Shown piece after piece: positions 23,028-31,836 of a stretch of DNA of 64,000 nt. The translations under genes and the position numbers were made by a program. The stretch is from Salisediminibacterium beveridgei (GTDB lineage: Bacteria > Bacillota > Bacilli > Bacillales > Salisediminibacteriaceae). The notes under the pieces were generated by a model, which ran no database searches, was not told the origin of the DNA, and was given only the letters and a program-made list of their open reading frames with translations. Every line of letters begins with the position of its first letter. Position 1 is the first letter of the stretch. The stretch lies in contig NZ_CP012502.1 in assembly GCF_001721685.1 (NCBI RefSeq), positions 2,480,001-2,544,000 of the forward strand. Reading direction: 5' to 3'.

Positions 23028-24371
23028 TTATTTCTCTTCGAGTACTTTAATGTCTCGCCAGTTTCCGAGTTTATAGTAACCGATCGCAATCAGGCTGCTT
23101 AATAAAAGACTTGCGGCCATCCCCATACCGATGCCCACTTCACCATAGAGTGTCGCAAAAAGCCAGGTCAGCGGGAAGCGGAGAATCCAAAAGGAGATCA
23201 CGTTCAGGACAAAGACCTGAAACATGCCGCCTGCGGCCCGGATGACACCATTCAAGACGAAATTGATACCTAAAAATGGATAGAAAAGGGCCACCGTTCT
23301 GACATACCGTTCACCAAAAGCGATGGTGTCCGGATCGTCCACAAACATCCTGATTAAGAAACCAGCGTTTAAAAACACCAGCGTACAGATGGTCACGGAT
23401 ACCACAGCAATCAGGATCAGTCCGCTTCTGGTGATCTCACCGACCCGGTCCCATTTACCGGCACCAATGTTCTGTCCGGCCATGGCATTCAAGGCAGAAC
23501 CCAGTGTCAGTGCCGGAAGCATCACCAGACTGTCGAGACGCTGGGCAGCGCCAAAGCCTGCCACTGTAGATTCTCCGAAGGACGTGACCACTGTCATGAT
23601 CGCCAGTACACCTGCGGAAATGACCACCATGGACATTCCTGATGGCAAACCGAGTTTGAATATTTTTTTCATTAGTGCGGTTTCAGGCAATCTGGGCATT
23701 GTAAACGGGACGCCTGCGCGCCTGATCGAGAAGATCAGACCGTAGGTGAAGGCTGATCCCTGGCTGACGATCGTGGCAATTCCAGCCCCGGCGATGCCCC
23801 AGTCGAATACATAAATGAACAATGGATCAAGCACGGAATTCAATAAGAGCGCCATGGCGACGAAGCGTACCGGGGTTTTACTGTCACCCAAAGACCGGAG
23901 CACTGTCGCAATGAAGTTGTAGCCGAATAAAAACAGGACCCCTGCAAAATTAATCCGCAAATACAATGCAGCCATCGGCAGAATCTCTTCCGGCGTCCCC
24001 ATCCATCCGAGAATGGTTTCGCTGAGAAAAAAACCGATGATCCCTACCAGAAGGGTCAAAAGCCCAAGGGTAACGACAAAAGCATTCAAGGCTTTTGCCA
24101 GTCCTTTATCATCTTTGGCGCCTTTATATTGTGATAGAATCGTAAGGGCTGATGTATTTAAACCGATGATAAATGACAGAATCGTAAACACCACAACACC
24201 GGAAATTGAAATGGCTCCCAGGGCGCTGGCACCAAGGAGATTCCCGACCCAGAGGGAGTCCACCAGCTGATAGGATGTTTGTAAGACATTCGTCAGAAAT
24301 ATCGGTGACGAAAACAGGATCATTTTTTTCATGATGCTGCCTTCTGTGAAATCATACGATTTCGCCTGCAT
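23028..24371 (-). CDS. MATE family multidrug/cation exporter
   Basis: Sodium- or proton-coupled exporter of the MATE (NorM/DinF) family. It has 447 residues with about 12 membrane helices arranged as two repeats. Typical motifs are SPIFLTNVLQTSYQLVDSLWVG at the N-terminus, and the second repeat begins KLGLPSGMSMVV. GAAQRLDSLVMLPALTLGSALNAMAGQNIGA is a hallmark segment, shown here only as its first part: GAAQRLDSL. The start has AGGAAG upstream. The substrate cannot be inferred. Confidence 0.92.
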   Translation of the reverse strand: MQAKSYDFTEGSIMKKMILFSSPIFLTNVLQTSYQLVDSLWVGNLLGASALGAISISGVVVFTILSFIIGLNTSALTILSQYKGAKDDKGLAKALNAFVVTLGLLTLLVGIIGFFLSETILGWMGTPEEILPMAALYLRINFAGVLFLFGYNFIATVLRSLGDSKTPVRFVAMALLLNSVLDPLFIYVFDWGIAGAGIATIVSQGSAFTYGLIFSIRRAGVPFTMPRLPETALMKKIFKLGLPSGMSMVVISAGVLAIMTVVTSFGESTVAGFGAAQRLDSLVMLPALTLGSALNAMAGQNIGAGKWDRVGEITRSGLILIAVVSVTICTLVFLNAGFLIRMFVDDPDTIAFGERYVRTVALFYPFLGINFVLNGVIRAAGGMFQVFVLNVISFWILRFPLTWLFATLYGEVGIGMGMAASLLLSSLIAIGYYKLGNWRDIKVLEEK

Positions 24372-24473
24372 AGCTGCTTCCTCATTTCACTGTAATCTGC
24401 GTTCATTTTACGCTTTTACAGCTGATGCGTCATGTCAAAAGACTTCAACCGTTAACAGTCAGGAGAATGTCCA

Positions 24474-25679
24474 ATGTCCACACTTAGTCATCAAGAGGAA
24501 AATTCACCCGTTTACCGGTATTGGGTTCTGGTCGGCATGGTTTCCATTGCCGGCTTCAGCCAGGGGATGCTGTTGCCTGTCCTTTCCGTCATGCTCGAAG
24601 GTACAGGCATTTCCTCTTCGGCAAATGGCTTCAATGCCGCTGCTCTCTACATCGGGATCATTTTGATCTCCCCCTTTATCGAAGCGCCGGTGAGAAAACA
24701 CGGATATAAACCTGTCATCATCACCGGGCTCGTCATCGTGTTTATCTCGCTGATGCTCTTTCCCGTCTGGCAAACGTTCTGGTTCTGGTTTATCTTGCGA
24801 ATCATCGTCGGGATTGCCGATAACCTGATTCATTTTTCCACACAGGTCTGGATTTCCACCACGAGCCCAAAAGAAGTCAGGGGCAGGCAGCTGGCGATTT
24901 ATGGCCTCGCCTTCGGTCTTGGCTTCGGGATAGGTCCGATGATGACCAGGCTTTTGACCTTCAGCGAATACTTGCCCTTTATCATCGCCAGTGCTGCCAG
25001 TCTCGTTGCGCTGTTGTTTATGATTCGTCTTCGAAATGAATACCCGGCAAGTGATTTCGAGACGGCTTCAAAGCTCGGCACACTCATTCGTTACCGGAAA
25101 GTTCTCTCCATGGCATGGTTCGCTCTGCTACCGGGGTTTGCCTACGGGTATATGGAAGCTTCCCTTCACGGGAATTATCCGGTATACGCGATGCGGATGG
25201 GCATGGATTTATCGTTCGTCACATTGTTCCTCTTACCTGGATTTGTGTTCGGCAGCCTGATCACTCAGCTGCCACTCGGCATGCTCAGTGACCGCCTGGG
25301 ACGGAGTAAGGTGCTGATGGGGATTATGGGGATCGGCAGCGTCTTGTTTTACAGCATGACCTTCGTCGAGGAGAGTCAGTGGCTCTTATTCACGCTCTTT
25401 GCAGCGTCTGGAATGCTGCTGGGATCTTCTTTTTCTCTTGGCATTGCGTACCTGGCAGATCTCGTACCCGCTAATCTGTTGCCCACCGGGAACGTGATGA
25501 CAGCAGTCCTGTTTGCTGTGGGGAGTATGACGGGCCCTGTTGTCGGAGGTTTTCTGATCGAAGTCATTGGTGAGGGGGCTGTGTATTATTCCATCAGTCT
25601 GATGCTGTTGACGATGTTCACAGCAGGGATTGTTTTTCATATGCGGATGCCGGTGAAAACAGAGCAGGCAGCTTCATAA
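24474..25679 (+). CDS. MFS transporter, YfkF-like
   Basis: Major facilitator superfamily exporter of 401 residues with 12 predicted helices. The A-like motif between helices 2 and 3 is weak (EAPVRKHGYKP); the matching loop between helices 8 and 9 is clear (GMLSDRLGRSKV). It is divergent from the MATE gene with 102 bases between starts. Position near yfkAB and the overall pattern suggest the YfkF group of putative exporters. The substrate is unknown. A copy of the intergenic repeat begins at its stop codon. Confidence 0.88.
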   Translation: MSTLSHQEENSPVYRYWVLVGMVSIAGFSQGMLLPVLSVMLEGTGISSSANGFNAAALYIGIILISPFIEAPVRKHGYKPVIITGLVIVFISLMLFPVWQTFWFWFILRIIVGIADNLIHFSTQVWISTTSPKEVRGRQLAIYGLAFGLGFGIGPMMTRLLTFSEYLPFIIASAASLVALLFMIRLRNEYPASDFETASKLGTLIRYRKVLSMAWFALLPGFAYGYMEASLHGNYPVYAMRMGMDLSFVTLFLLPGFVFGSLITQLPLGMLSDRLGRSKVLMGIMGIGSVLFYSMTFVEESQWLLFTLFAASGMLLGSSFSLGIAYLADLVPANLLPTGNVMTAVLFAVGSMTGPVVGGFLIEVIGEGAVYYSISLMLLTMFTAGIVFHMRMPVKTEQAAS

Positions 25680-25780
25680 AGAAAACTTGGCTTCTCGCCA
25701 AGCTTAAATGGCGAAAGCCTTCGTTTCACTTATACGTCAATCCTTTAGCGAACGTAAACATTCTTATGATGTATAAAAAC
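25678..25780 (+). repeat. Intergenic hairpin repeat, copy B
   Basis: CTTGGC-TTCTC-GCCAAG (25686-25702) forms a 6-bp hairpin. The downstream block AATGGCGAAAGCC can instead pair with GGCTTCTCGCC, so two folds compete. Then follow TTTCACTTATAC, TCAATCCTTTAGCGAAC, AAACATTC and GTATAAAAA. Copy A at 17355 shares these blocks and order. Confidence 0.65.
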
Positions 25781-25784
25781 AAAG

Positions 25785-25819
25785 AACCCGGAGCGTTGTG
25801 AAATGACAACGTCCGGGTT
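25785..25819. terminator. Bidirectional terminator
   Basis: AACCCGGAGCGTTGT pairs with ACAACGTCCGGGTT with one mismatch. T-runs lie on both sides (TTTTGC on the plus strand; TTGTTTTTATA on the minus strand). It serves the MFS gene and the convergent VLRF1 gene. Confidence 0.9.
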
Positions 25820-25828
25820 TTGCTTTGT

Positions 25829-26620
25829 TTATTTATATAATTCTTTAATCACATCATATGGCTTCGAAGAGTTCAGATTCTTGTGCATCACGCCCGTCGG
25901 TTTTGTCTTCATGGTCCCGGTATAAATCTTGACGGTTTCTGCCTCACCGATCACATACACCTGATCCCAGTTGCGGTCGCGCCTGAAATTCTCCACCCGT
26001 TCATTCATGTCTTTATAAAATCTGGACAGGTTCTCTTTGAATCGCTGCTGGAATTTATCAACGTGGGTAGCACCTGATGCCATACGGTCCGATGACGCCA
26101 TGCCATCTGAGAGAACCCATTCTTCTTTCCCTGAATCAAACTCATACGATTTCACTTCATGAAGCTCTCCAAGCGACGTATCGATAATCTTGACCTCATC
26201 CATGTTGGGCAGGATGATCCCGGTTCTTGGATATTCACGCTGAATGTCCTCCAAAGGTTCGAGTACCGGTCTGTTTTCCCAATGAAAGCTTGTATTTACC
26301 GGTACTTGAAGGTAATGCACGCTGAAGAGATCCGCCGCGTCGGATGCAAAGATGACAACACTTCTCAGCAAGTCCGTGCGGTTATTTTGAATTTCTTTAT
26401 CGACTTTTTTACTGAGTTTGTTAAAACTCTTCAATTCTGTTTCGTTGTTCGCTGCTTCAAGATATTCGCGAATTCGTTTGATCCCATTTTTTAAATGAAT
26501 TTGCCATTCACCTTTTTGCTGGTCCTGATCGGAGCGGTCTGTATTGAGATAGACGGAAAATACTGCATCATGTTCGAACTCTAAAGCTTTTAATTCCTCT
26601 AGTTCGTTTCTTAGTGCCAT
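25829..26620 (-). CDS. VLRF1 family aeRF1-type release factor
   Basis: 263-residue protein of the bacterial VLRF1/aeRF1-like group, proposed ribosome-associated peptidyl-tRNA hydrolysing factors. Supporting segments are FSVYLNTDR near the N-terminus, VVIFASDAADLFSVHYLQVPV in the central domain and the C-terminal VYVIGEAETVKIYTG strand pattern. The N-terminal domain and overall length agree with Bacillus members. The catalytic loop is not clearly identifiable by eye, so activity is uncertain. It is a single-gene unit. Confidence 0.75.
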   Translation of the reverse strand: MALRNELEELKALEFEHDAVFSVYLNTDRSDQDQQKGEWQIHLKNGIKRIREYLEAANNETELKSFNKLSKKVDKEIQNNRTDLLRSVVIFASDAADLFSVHYLQVPVNTSFHWENRPVLEPLEDIQREYPRTGIILPNMDEVKIIDTSLGELHEVKSYEFDSGKEEWVLSDGMASSDRMASGATHVDKFQQRFKENLSRFYKDMNERVENFRRDRNWDQVYVIGEAETVKIYTGTMKTKPTGVMHKNLNSSKPYDVIKELYK

Positions 26621-26718
26621 GTGAATACCTCCTGTAAATTACAATCTATTCTTACTATTTCCATAACTCCTCCAGCGGTAAACATCAATTCGTGAGATCC
26701 ATTGGAATTGAAACGAAA

Positions 26719-26746
26719 GAGCTATTCCTGCTCTTAGGAATAGCTC
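26719..26746 (-). terminator. Terminator of the YtxH-like gene
   Basis: GAGCTATTCCT pairs perfectly with AGGAATAGCTC around a 6-base loop. On the minus strand it is followed by TTTCGTTTC. It lies five bases after the stop codon. Confidence 0.8.
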
Positions 26747-26751
26747 CGATA

Positions 26752-27129
26752 TCATTGTTCTTCTTTAGTTTCTTCGAGCAACTCACGTTCATTTGCCCGG
26801 GTCTCAAGCTTGTTTTTGACGACTTTGACCTCATCAAAAGCATCCTGCACGGTTTCGAGCAGGTCAAACAGATGGCCTTTCATGTTCTGCGAGCTTTCTG
26901 AGATCTGTTCAAAATCTTTTGTTGCCGCTTCAACAATCGCCTGTACTTTCTCTGCAGAAGACGATAACTGTTCCACTACATCATCGCGATTGTTACTGAT
27001 TACCTGTACCCAGTGCTTTGTCGTGTCCACTGAGTGAACCACCTTCTCGCGCGCCTTCGGATTCGACGCCACGTAGGCTCCCCCGGCTACAGCAGTCAAC
27101 ACCGAACCGGCAACTACCCATTTCTTCAT
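26752..27129 (-). CDS. YtxH-like membrane-anchored helical protein
   Basis: 125-residue protein. The N-terminus MKKWVVAGSVLTAVAGGAYVAS is a single membrane or signal-anchor helix ending in SNPKAREKVV. The rest is a long amphipathic helix with coiled-coil character. This is the pattern of YtxH-type general stress proteins, but identity to YtxH itself is weak. The ATG at 27129 is chosen because GAGGG lies eight bases upstream; ATG at 27135 sits too close to it. Confidence 0.7.
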   Translation of the reverse strand: MKKWVVAGSVLTAVAGGAYVASNPKAREKVVHSVDTTKHWVQVISNNRDDVVEQLSSSAEKVQAIVEAATKDFEQISESSQNMKGHLFDLLETVQDAFDEVKVVKNKLETRANERELLEETKEEQ

Positions 27130-27227
27130 GCTCATTCCCTCGACAACTCCCTTCAAATCTGTTGTGATCGCTTCCTGTTTATTCTATCAAGAAACACGCC
27201 GATGTGAAAGAAGATTCACAAAATTGC

Positions 27228-28211
27228 TCAATCCTTCTGAGGAACAGCATAGCGCCAGATGTCTTCCTCACTGACAGAAAGCTCAAGACGGGATTCAAGG
27301 AGATCCAGATGCCCCAACGTCTCAGAGAAGGTTAATCCCGGCTGCCGATCGTACAGTCCTTTATACATTTTCCGGGTCACCCCCACAGCCGTCATCACTT
27401 CCTGACCGATCAATGATTTCAAATACGCTGCTTTTTGATCCTGTTCATACAGCCGTTTCTGAATCAGTGCTGCCGGTTCGAGCACTGGTTCCCCGTGACC
27501 GGAATAGACCTTACTCGCACTCAGACATTTCTTCATCGCCTCGCGGTATTGAAGCAGCGTGCGTGGACGTTCACCTCCGGGTTCATGGGGCGGTTCAAGG
27601 AGCGCATTCGACGAGATATGCCGGATCAGATGGTCCCCGGCTACCATGACCTGATCATTGTCGCGCATCAGTGACAAATGAGTCTGAGCATGACCGAGGG
27701 TTTCCATGACGTGCCAGCCAGGTAAACCATCCAGCCTGTCCCCATCATGAAGGGGAACATTCAACGGTGCGACCTCGGCATATGTCATGTATTTCAGGTT
27801 CTGATTGACGATTGCTGAAGCACTCGCTTCATCCATCCCGTGCCGCTTATAGAAATGGTCAAGATACGCAATGCGCTGCTTCAGAAAGTCCGGATGATGG
27901 GCAGGATCAAGCCATGGAATCAGCCGATGATGCCCTGCGACTTTCGTAGATTCCGCCACTTCGGCAGTTAAGCCGATATGATCCGGATGATGATGCGTCA
28001 AAAGAAGATAATCCAGGTCCTTGAACGATACACCATACTTTCGCAGGCCGGCCTTCAGCTGCTCTCTGGCTTCTGCGGTTTTCGGTCCAGTGTCCACCAG
28101 TATCAACGCATCTGAAAAGATCAAATAGACATTCACCGGTCCGACCTGGAACGGTGTATCAATGGTGATTTCTTTGATTTGATTTTGATGATCGTGCCAT
28201 AGTTCTGTCAT
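27228..28211 (-). CDS. MBL-fold metallo-hydrolase
   Basis: Metallo-beta-lactamase-fold hydrolase of 327 residues. The zinc motif is THHHPDHIG (HxHxDH), with further ligands in ETLGHAQTHLSL, MVAGDHLI and YSGHGEPV. The C-terminal 90 residues are a helical extension typical of glyoxalase II-like and quinolone-type MBL proteins. The physiological substrate cannot be named. The ATG at 28211 has AGGAG nine bases upstream. Confidence 0.85.
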   Translation of the reverse strand: MTELWHDHQNQIKEITIDTPFQVGPVNVYLIFSDALILVDTGPKTAEAREQLKAGLRKYGVSFKDLDYLLLTHHHPDHIGLTAEVAESTKVAGHHRLIPWLDPAHHPDFLKQRIAYLDHFYKRHGMDEASASAIVNQNLKYMTYAEVAPLNVPLHDGDRLDGLPGWHVMETLGHAQTHLSLMRDNDQVMVAGDHLIRHISSNALLEPPHEPGGERPRTLLQYREAMKKCLSASKVYSGHGEPVLEPAALIQKRLYEQDQKAAYLKSLIGQEVMTAVGVTRKMYKGLYDRQPGLTFSETLGHLDLLESRLELSVSEEDIWRYAVPQKD

Positions 28212-28329
28212 TGGCAAAGGCTCCTAGTCAAAATGTTCGCAAAATTGTAAAGGTTTTCACGACCACAGCCCTTTACTTTTTGCCATACTGAAGATATAGA
28301 AAAAATCCATCTTGGAGAGGTGATTGACG

Positions 28330-28464
28330 ATGAGAAAACGAATCCAAAAAAGCTTCGAAGAACTGGTTCAGGAAAATGTTCAGGAAATCATGTCCAGCGA
28401 GACAGCAATGTACGAAATCGATGAAAAAATCGATGAACGATACGAAACTGCAGATCCTGAGTAA
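28330..28464 (+). CDS. FbpB-like small protein
   Basis: 44-residue gene with AGAGGTG upstream of the ATG. MRKRIQKSFEELVQEN matches the start of the Fur-regulated FbpB family (SFEELV and a following helix with EIDEKIDER). Unlike the basic B. subtilis protein, this one has about 13 acidic and 6 basic residues. FbpB assists the FsrA small RNA in iron-sparing control in B. subtilis. I see no convincing Fur box upstream. The assignment rests on the short motif and length. Confidence 0.6.
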   Translation: MRKRIQKSFEELVQENVQEIMSSETAMYEIDEKIDERYETADPE

Positions 28465-28496
28465 TGTCCGGTTTATTTATTCAGCAAGATGAAAGT

Positions 28497-28530
28497 AAAA
28501 GGCTGAAAGGCGTTGAGCCATCAGCCTTTT
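28497..28530. terminator. Bidirectional terminator
   Basis: AAAAGGCTGA pairs with TCAGCCTTTT around a 14-base loop. It is placed between the FbpB-like gene and the convergent SCP2 gene. Confidence 0.88.
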
Positions 28531-28543
28531 TGATGTGCTCTCC

Positions 28544-28873
28544 TTACTGATATTTCTGAATTAATCCGTGGAATTTCAGTGCATGAGACAAGTCGCCCTG
28601 CACCTTCAATTTCCCACCCATGTAGGCCATGGTTGGATTCAAATCATCCTTGGCAAGTTTTTCGAAATTCTTATCGGACATCTCCAGTGTCAATCTCGGC
28701 TCCCATTTTTCTCCTTCTGTATACTCCGCCTCATCCCGTTCAATTTTCAATTGATACACGCCACTCTCGTCGCCAGTCAAATTAAATTGATACACATAGT
28801 CCAATCCGCTGAGATGTTCCGGGTTGTGATTCATTTTCTCCGTTAAGCTGGCCATTGTTTCTTTCACGCTCAT
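28544..28873 (-). CDS. SCP2 sterol-binding domain protein
   Basis: 109-residue single-domain SCP2 protein with a hydrophobic lipid-binding pocket. Typical elements are YVYQFNLTGDESGVYQL and the C-terminal MAYMGGKLKVQGDLSHALK, the best-conserved stretch of the family. Bacillus homologues are uncharacterised lipid-binding proteins. The gene is monocistronic and has a ribosome site GGTGGGG upstream of the ATG. Confidence 0.88.
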   Translation of the reverse strand: MSVKETMASLTEKMNHNPEHLSGLDYVYQFNLTGDESGVYQLKIERDEAEYTEGEKWEPRLTLEMSDKNFEKLAKDDLNPTMAYMGGKLKVQGDLSHALKFHGLIQKYQ

Positions 28874-28988
28874 TTGTACCCCACCTTTATGATTGAATGT
28901 TCATTCATTAACAGTATACCGAAAATCACGTTATATCACTACCCCTTTAATTTGTTTTAACTGATGTTTTCATTTTCGTTATGAAACA

Positions 28989-29011
28989 AAGGCACCTGTC
29001 TCAGGCGCCTT
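28989..29011 (-). terminator. Terminator overlapping the plsC stop codon
   Basis: On the minus strand AAGGCGCCTG and CAGGTGCCTT form a stem with one mismatch, followed by TGTTTC. The stem begins inside the last codons of plsC, so the stop TGA lies within the hairpin. Confidence 0.65.
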
Positions 29012-29759
29012 CGTTTTGATCATTTTCCTGCCTATGTTTTGATTCCCTGAAGTTCGTGATGATTCTGTTTCTGGTCGTCTCCGCAAGTTCACCCATGGAG
29101 ACCTTCTCCGTCTGATGCACACGGATCGGTTCTCCGAATGTAATCGTGGCTTCTCCGGGACAGACTTTGTTCTGATTGGCCTCAAACATGCGGTACGTGC
29201 CTTCGATGGAAACCGGAATGATCGGCACCCCGGATTTCATCGCCAGTTTGAAGCTGCCTGTTTTAAATTCCTGTATCGGTTTTCCCTTTCCGCGGGTTCC
29301 TTCCGGGAAAATCACAAGACTGCGTCCGTTTGCCAGAGTCTCTGCTCCTTCATTGATGGATTTCACTGCCTGGCGACGGTCGGCCCGGTCGAGAAATACA
29401 CAATCGAGATGCTTCATCCATCTGCTGATCAGAGGAATTCTCCGGACTTCGACTTTGGATATAAAACCTGTCTTGCGGTTGGTATGTCCAAGAATAACCG
29501 GTATATCGAAATTTCCCTGATGATTACTGACAAACAAAACCGGTTCATCTGCCGGGATATTCGCTTCCCCATATACAGTGATTTTCCCTCCAGCCAGACG
29601 GATCAGTCTTCTGGCCCAGTTACTTGCCATCCCATGAATATAGGCATCATAGTCTTCTTTGCTGCCGGTTTTCTCCAGCCGTTTCGCTTTCAGTAAGAAT
29701 GGGGAGATAAAAAGCAAATATAAAAAGAAATAGATAAACCAAATCAATGTTCGAACCAT
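29001..29759 (-). CDS. plsC: 1-acyl-sn-glycerol-3-phosphate acyltransferase
   Basis: Membrane-associated acyltransferase that converts lysophosphatidate to phosphatidate. It has 252 residues with an N-terminal hydrophobic helix. The catalytic HX4D motif is NHQGNFD, and the substrate-binding motif is FPEGTRGKG; VPIIPVSIEGTYR is the third conserved block. Length and order match bacterial PlsC. It is a single-gene unit next to the FeS protein gene, with no functional link evident. Confidence 0.92.
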   Translation of the reverse strand: MVRTLIWFIYFFLYLLFISPFLLKAKRLEKTGSKEDYDAYIHGMASNWARRLIRLAGGKITVYGEANIPADEPVLFVSNHQGNFDIPVILGHTNRKTGFISKVEVRRIPLISRWMKHLDCVFLDRADRRQAVKSINEGAETLANGRSLVIFPEGTRGKGKPIQEFKTGSFKLAMKSGVPIIPVSIEGTYRMFEANQNKVCPGEATITFGEPIRVHQTEKVSMGELAETTRNRIITNFRESKHRQENDQNEGA

Positions 29760-29790
29760 TACGCGTCCACTCCATTATCAACAGTATCGT

Positions 29791-30891
29791 TTACCAGCTA
29801 TCCAATAAGGATGCCCTTTTCTTCTTTGTATGTTCACAGTCGTCACAGATGTCTCGTTGAACAGGTTTTTTACCGTTGCAGGACGGGCATGCATCCATCT
29901 GTCGTTCGGCAAGAGTGACCTCGCCGAGGTAGTCATGAATGGACGACGCCGGTTCACGGACAATCTGATCACTGAGCTGTTCACAAATATCACAGTTCAC
30001 ACAGTCCCGTCCATTAAACAACAGCCGGTCGCCCGAGTCATCAGACGTCTGTTTCAAAGCACCCGTCGGACAAATGGCGGCAAGGTGATGCCAAAAGTCC
30101 AATTCCCCCTCCACAGTAATCCGTGCACCATTCAGTAAAGGGGCAACCGCCTCCATCACTTCATCACCAAACTGCGACTTCTTACGCTCCAGATAAACCA
30201 TGGCATATTTTCTCTTTTGCGGCGGCTGGATTTTTTCCTTGAGACTCTTGGGTTCGTAAAATGAATCGATCAGAAGATTGCCGATGGACTGTTTGGTCGT
30301 ATTGGATGTCATTTGAAAGAGTTCACGACGGTTATAGCTTCGCTTTTTGCCGCGGATTTGTTTCGGATCCGTCTGAATTTTGACTTGTTCTGTAAACGAA
30401 TAAGCTGACCATTCCCTGACCCACTGCAGACCTTCATCCGGATCGAAATTGTATTCACAGGAGGCGCATTTCTTCGGATTGCAAAGAATCTCCTGTTCTT
30501 TCTCATGCAGTTCCCCCGCCATCAGATACTCTGGCGTTAACAGGGACAGGCACGGTAATTCAATCTGTTCCCCACTGCCGGTGGCCTGCTTGCGGCACGT
30601 ATAAGTGACCACATCTCTTTGGGTGATCCTTTGTTCATACTTCTGCATCATTTCGGATTCATAATATATGGCATCTGTTGGACATTCATGCATGCAAAAA
30701 TGACAGTCGTTACAGGTATTGCTGTCGTAAACGACCTTGCCTTCTTCGCTGATGGTAATGGCGTCACTCGGGCATGTATCCACGCATATCGTACATGCAT
30801 TCCATTTATAACGTGAGCGCAGGCATGTATCATGTGATATTCGAATGGATGCCTGATCTTTCACACGTTTGAAGAGAAATTTCTCCAGCAT
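29791..30891 (-). CDS. Multi-cluster 4Fe-4S ferredoxin-like protein of unknown function
   Basis: 366-residue soluble protein with no name I can assign. Residues 23-70 form a classic 2[4Fe-4S] ferredoxin domain: Cys23, 33, 36 and 40 and Cys60, 63, 66 and 70, each set ending CP. A third cysteine group lies near 145-157 (CNPKKCASC), and a fourth near 270-300 (ICPTGAL, CVNCDIC). The C-terminus has a zinc-ribbon-like CPSC...CDDC pair near 335-355. There is no signal peptide or membrane segment. The number of clusters suggests an electron conduit or an assembly chaperone for a molybdo- or FeS enzyme. It is not next to the CODH locus but is the only multi-FeS carrier in the window. Confidence 0.8.
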   Translation of the reverse strand: MLEKFLFKRVKDQASIRISHDTCLRSRYKWNACTICVDTCPSDAITISEEGKVVYDSNTCNDCHFCMHECPTDAIYYESEMMQKYEQRITQRDVVTYTCRKQATGSGEQIELPCLSLLTPEYLMAGELHEKEQEILCNPKKCASCEYNFDPDEGLQWVREWSAYSFTEQVKIQTDPKQIRGKKRSYNRRELFQMTSNTTKQSIGNLLIDSFYEPKSLKEKIQPPQKRKYAMVYLERKKSQFGDEVMEAVAPLLNGARITVEGELDFWHHLAAICPTGALKQTSDDSGDRLLFNGRDCVNCDICEQLSDQIVREPASSIHDYLGEVTLAERQMDACPSCNGKKPVQRDICDDCEHTKKKRASLLDSW

Positions 30892-31047
30892 TGTTGTTCA
30901 CCTCTCGATGTTCTGATCCTGATGCTTCGTTCTTCTCCATTTTACATCACATTGATTCATATAGGGGTGTTTTCACAAATTTTTCGAATCTTGCATGCGT
31001 AGTCACGGTTCAGAATGGGTATTGGACTATGGAAAGAGGTGATTGAC

Positions 31048-31320
31048 GTGAAACGATACCATGCAATCGTATCAGGACGCGTTCAAGGCGTCGGATTCCG
31101 GTTTCAAGCGCAAATGAACGCGCAAACGCATGATTTAACGGGCTGGGTACGAAACAAGTCCAACGGGGATGTGGAGTTGGAAATTCAGGGTGATCCAAAG
31201 AACATTGAGACTTTTTTTGAAAGTTTGCACACCCTTCGCTTCCCTGCGAAAATCAAACATATCGAACAAAATGAAAAAGAACCGCTCCCCCATGAAAAGA
31301 AATTTGTGATTTACCATTAA
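31048..31320 (+). CDS. acyP: Acylphosphatase
   Basis: Small enzyme hydrolysing acyl phosphates, 90 residues, the standard length. The catalytic arginine is Arg18 in SGRVQGVGFR and the catalytic asparagine is Asn36 in GWVRNKSNG. The GTG at 31048 is the chosen start because AGAGGTG lies eight bases upstream and the protein then begins MKRYHAIV; an open frame back to 31015 would add 11 atypical residues. Monocistronic with its own terminator. Confidence 0.92.
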   Translation: MKRYHAIVSGRVQGVGFRFQAQMNAQTHDLTGWVRNKSNGDVELEIQGDPKNIETFFESLHTLRFPAKIKHIEQNEKEPLPHEKKFVIYH

Positions 31321-31340
31321 CCAAGTCCGTCACAATGCAA

Positions 31341-31373
31341 AACGAGCTGAATCCTCAACGGGTTCAGCTCGTT
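31341..31373. terminator. Bidirectional terminator
   Basis: AACGAGCTGAA pairs with TTCAGCTCGTT around an 11-base loop that contains a further CC/GG pair. It separates the acylphosphatase gene from the convergent small gene. Confidence 0.88.
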
Positions 31374-31395
31374 TGATTGACCATCCGGGTTTCTT

Positions 31396-31644
31396 TCAGT
31401 CGCAGGCAGGATTACGCGGGATTTTCGTAATGGAGATATCATTGATCATTCTTGTGCTCCGCTTGATAATGCATACATAGTTGACAGTCCAGATAAATGC
31501 AGGAACTTCGTCATCCTCATGCTCGAACAACATGGCGTCGTACTCGTCCCCTACAAGTTTTTCAAACACGTCCTGCGTGTAATTCTCCGTATCTGTTTGA
31601 AAATCCCGCCATTCACATACCGGTTGTTTCGTCATTGTTTCCAT
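31396..31644 (-). CDS. Hypothetical acidic protein
   Basis: 82 residues from the ATG at 31644, which has GGGGAG eight bases upstream. No family recognised. The middle is acidic (DEYDAMLFEHEDDEVP), followed by a beta-rich segment AFIWTVNYVCIIKR and a short tail with NPACD. Two cysteines near the ends and one in the middle are not in a known motif. Position beside the photolyase gene gives no hint, as the two are divergent. Confidence 0.6.
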   Translation of the reverse strand: METMTKQPVCEWRDFQTDTENYTQDVFEKLVGDEYDAMLFEHEDDEVPAFIWTVNYVCIIKRSTRMINDISITKIPRNPACD

Positions 31645-31836
31645 CACTATCACTCCCCTTTGTTACATCCATAGTAACATGAAATCTGCCGAAATTGTTT
31701 GTGAAACATTGAACATATTTTGTCTGTTTTTAAACCGCTTACATTCATTAGGTCAGTCAAAACAAGGTTATTGGAAGATGATTCAGGGAAATCGTGTTAG
31801 ACTGATATCAGAAAACCTGCACCGGAGGGATTGATT

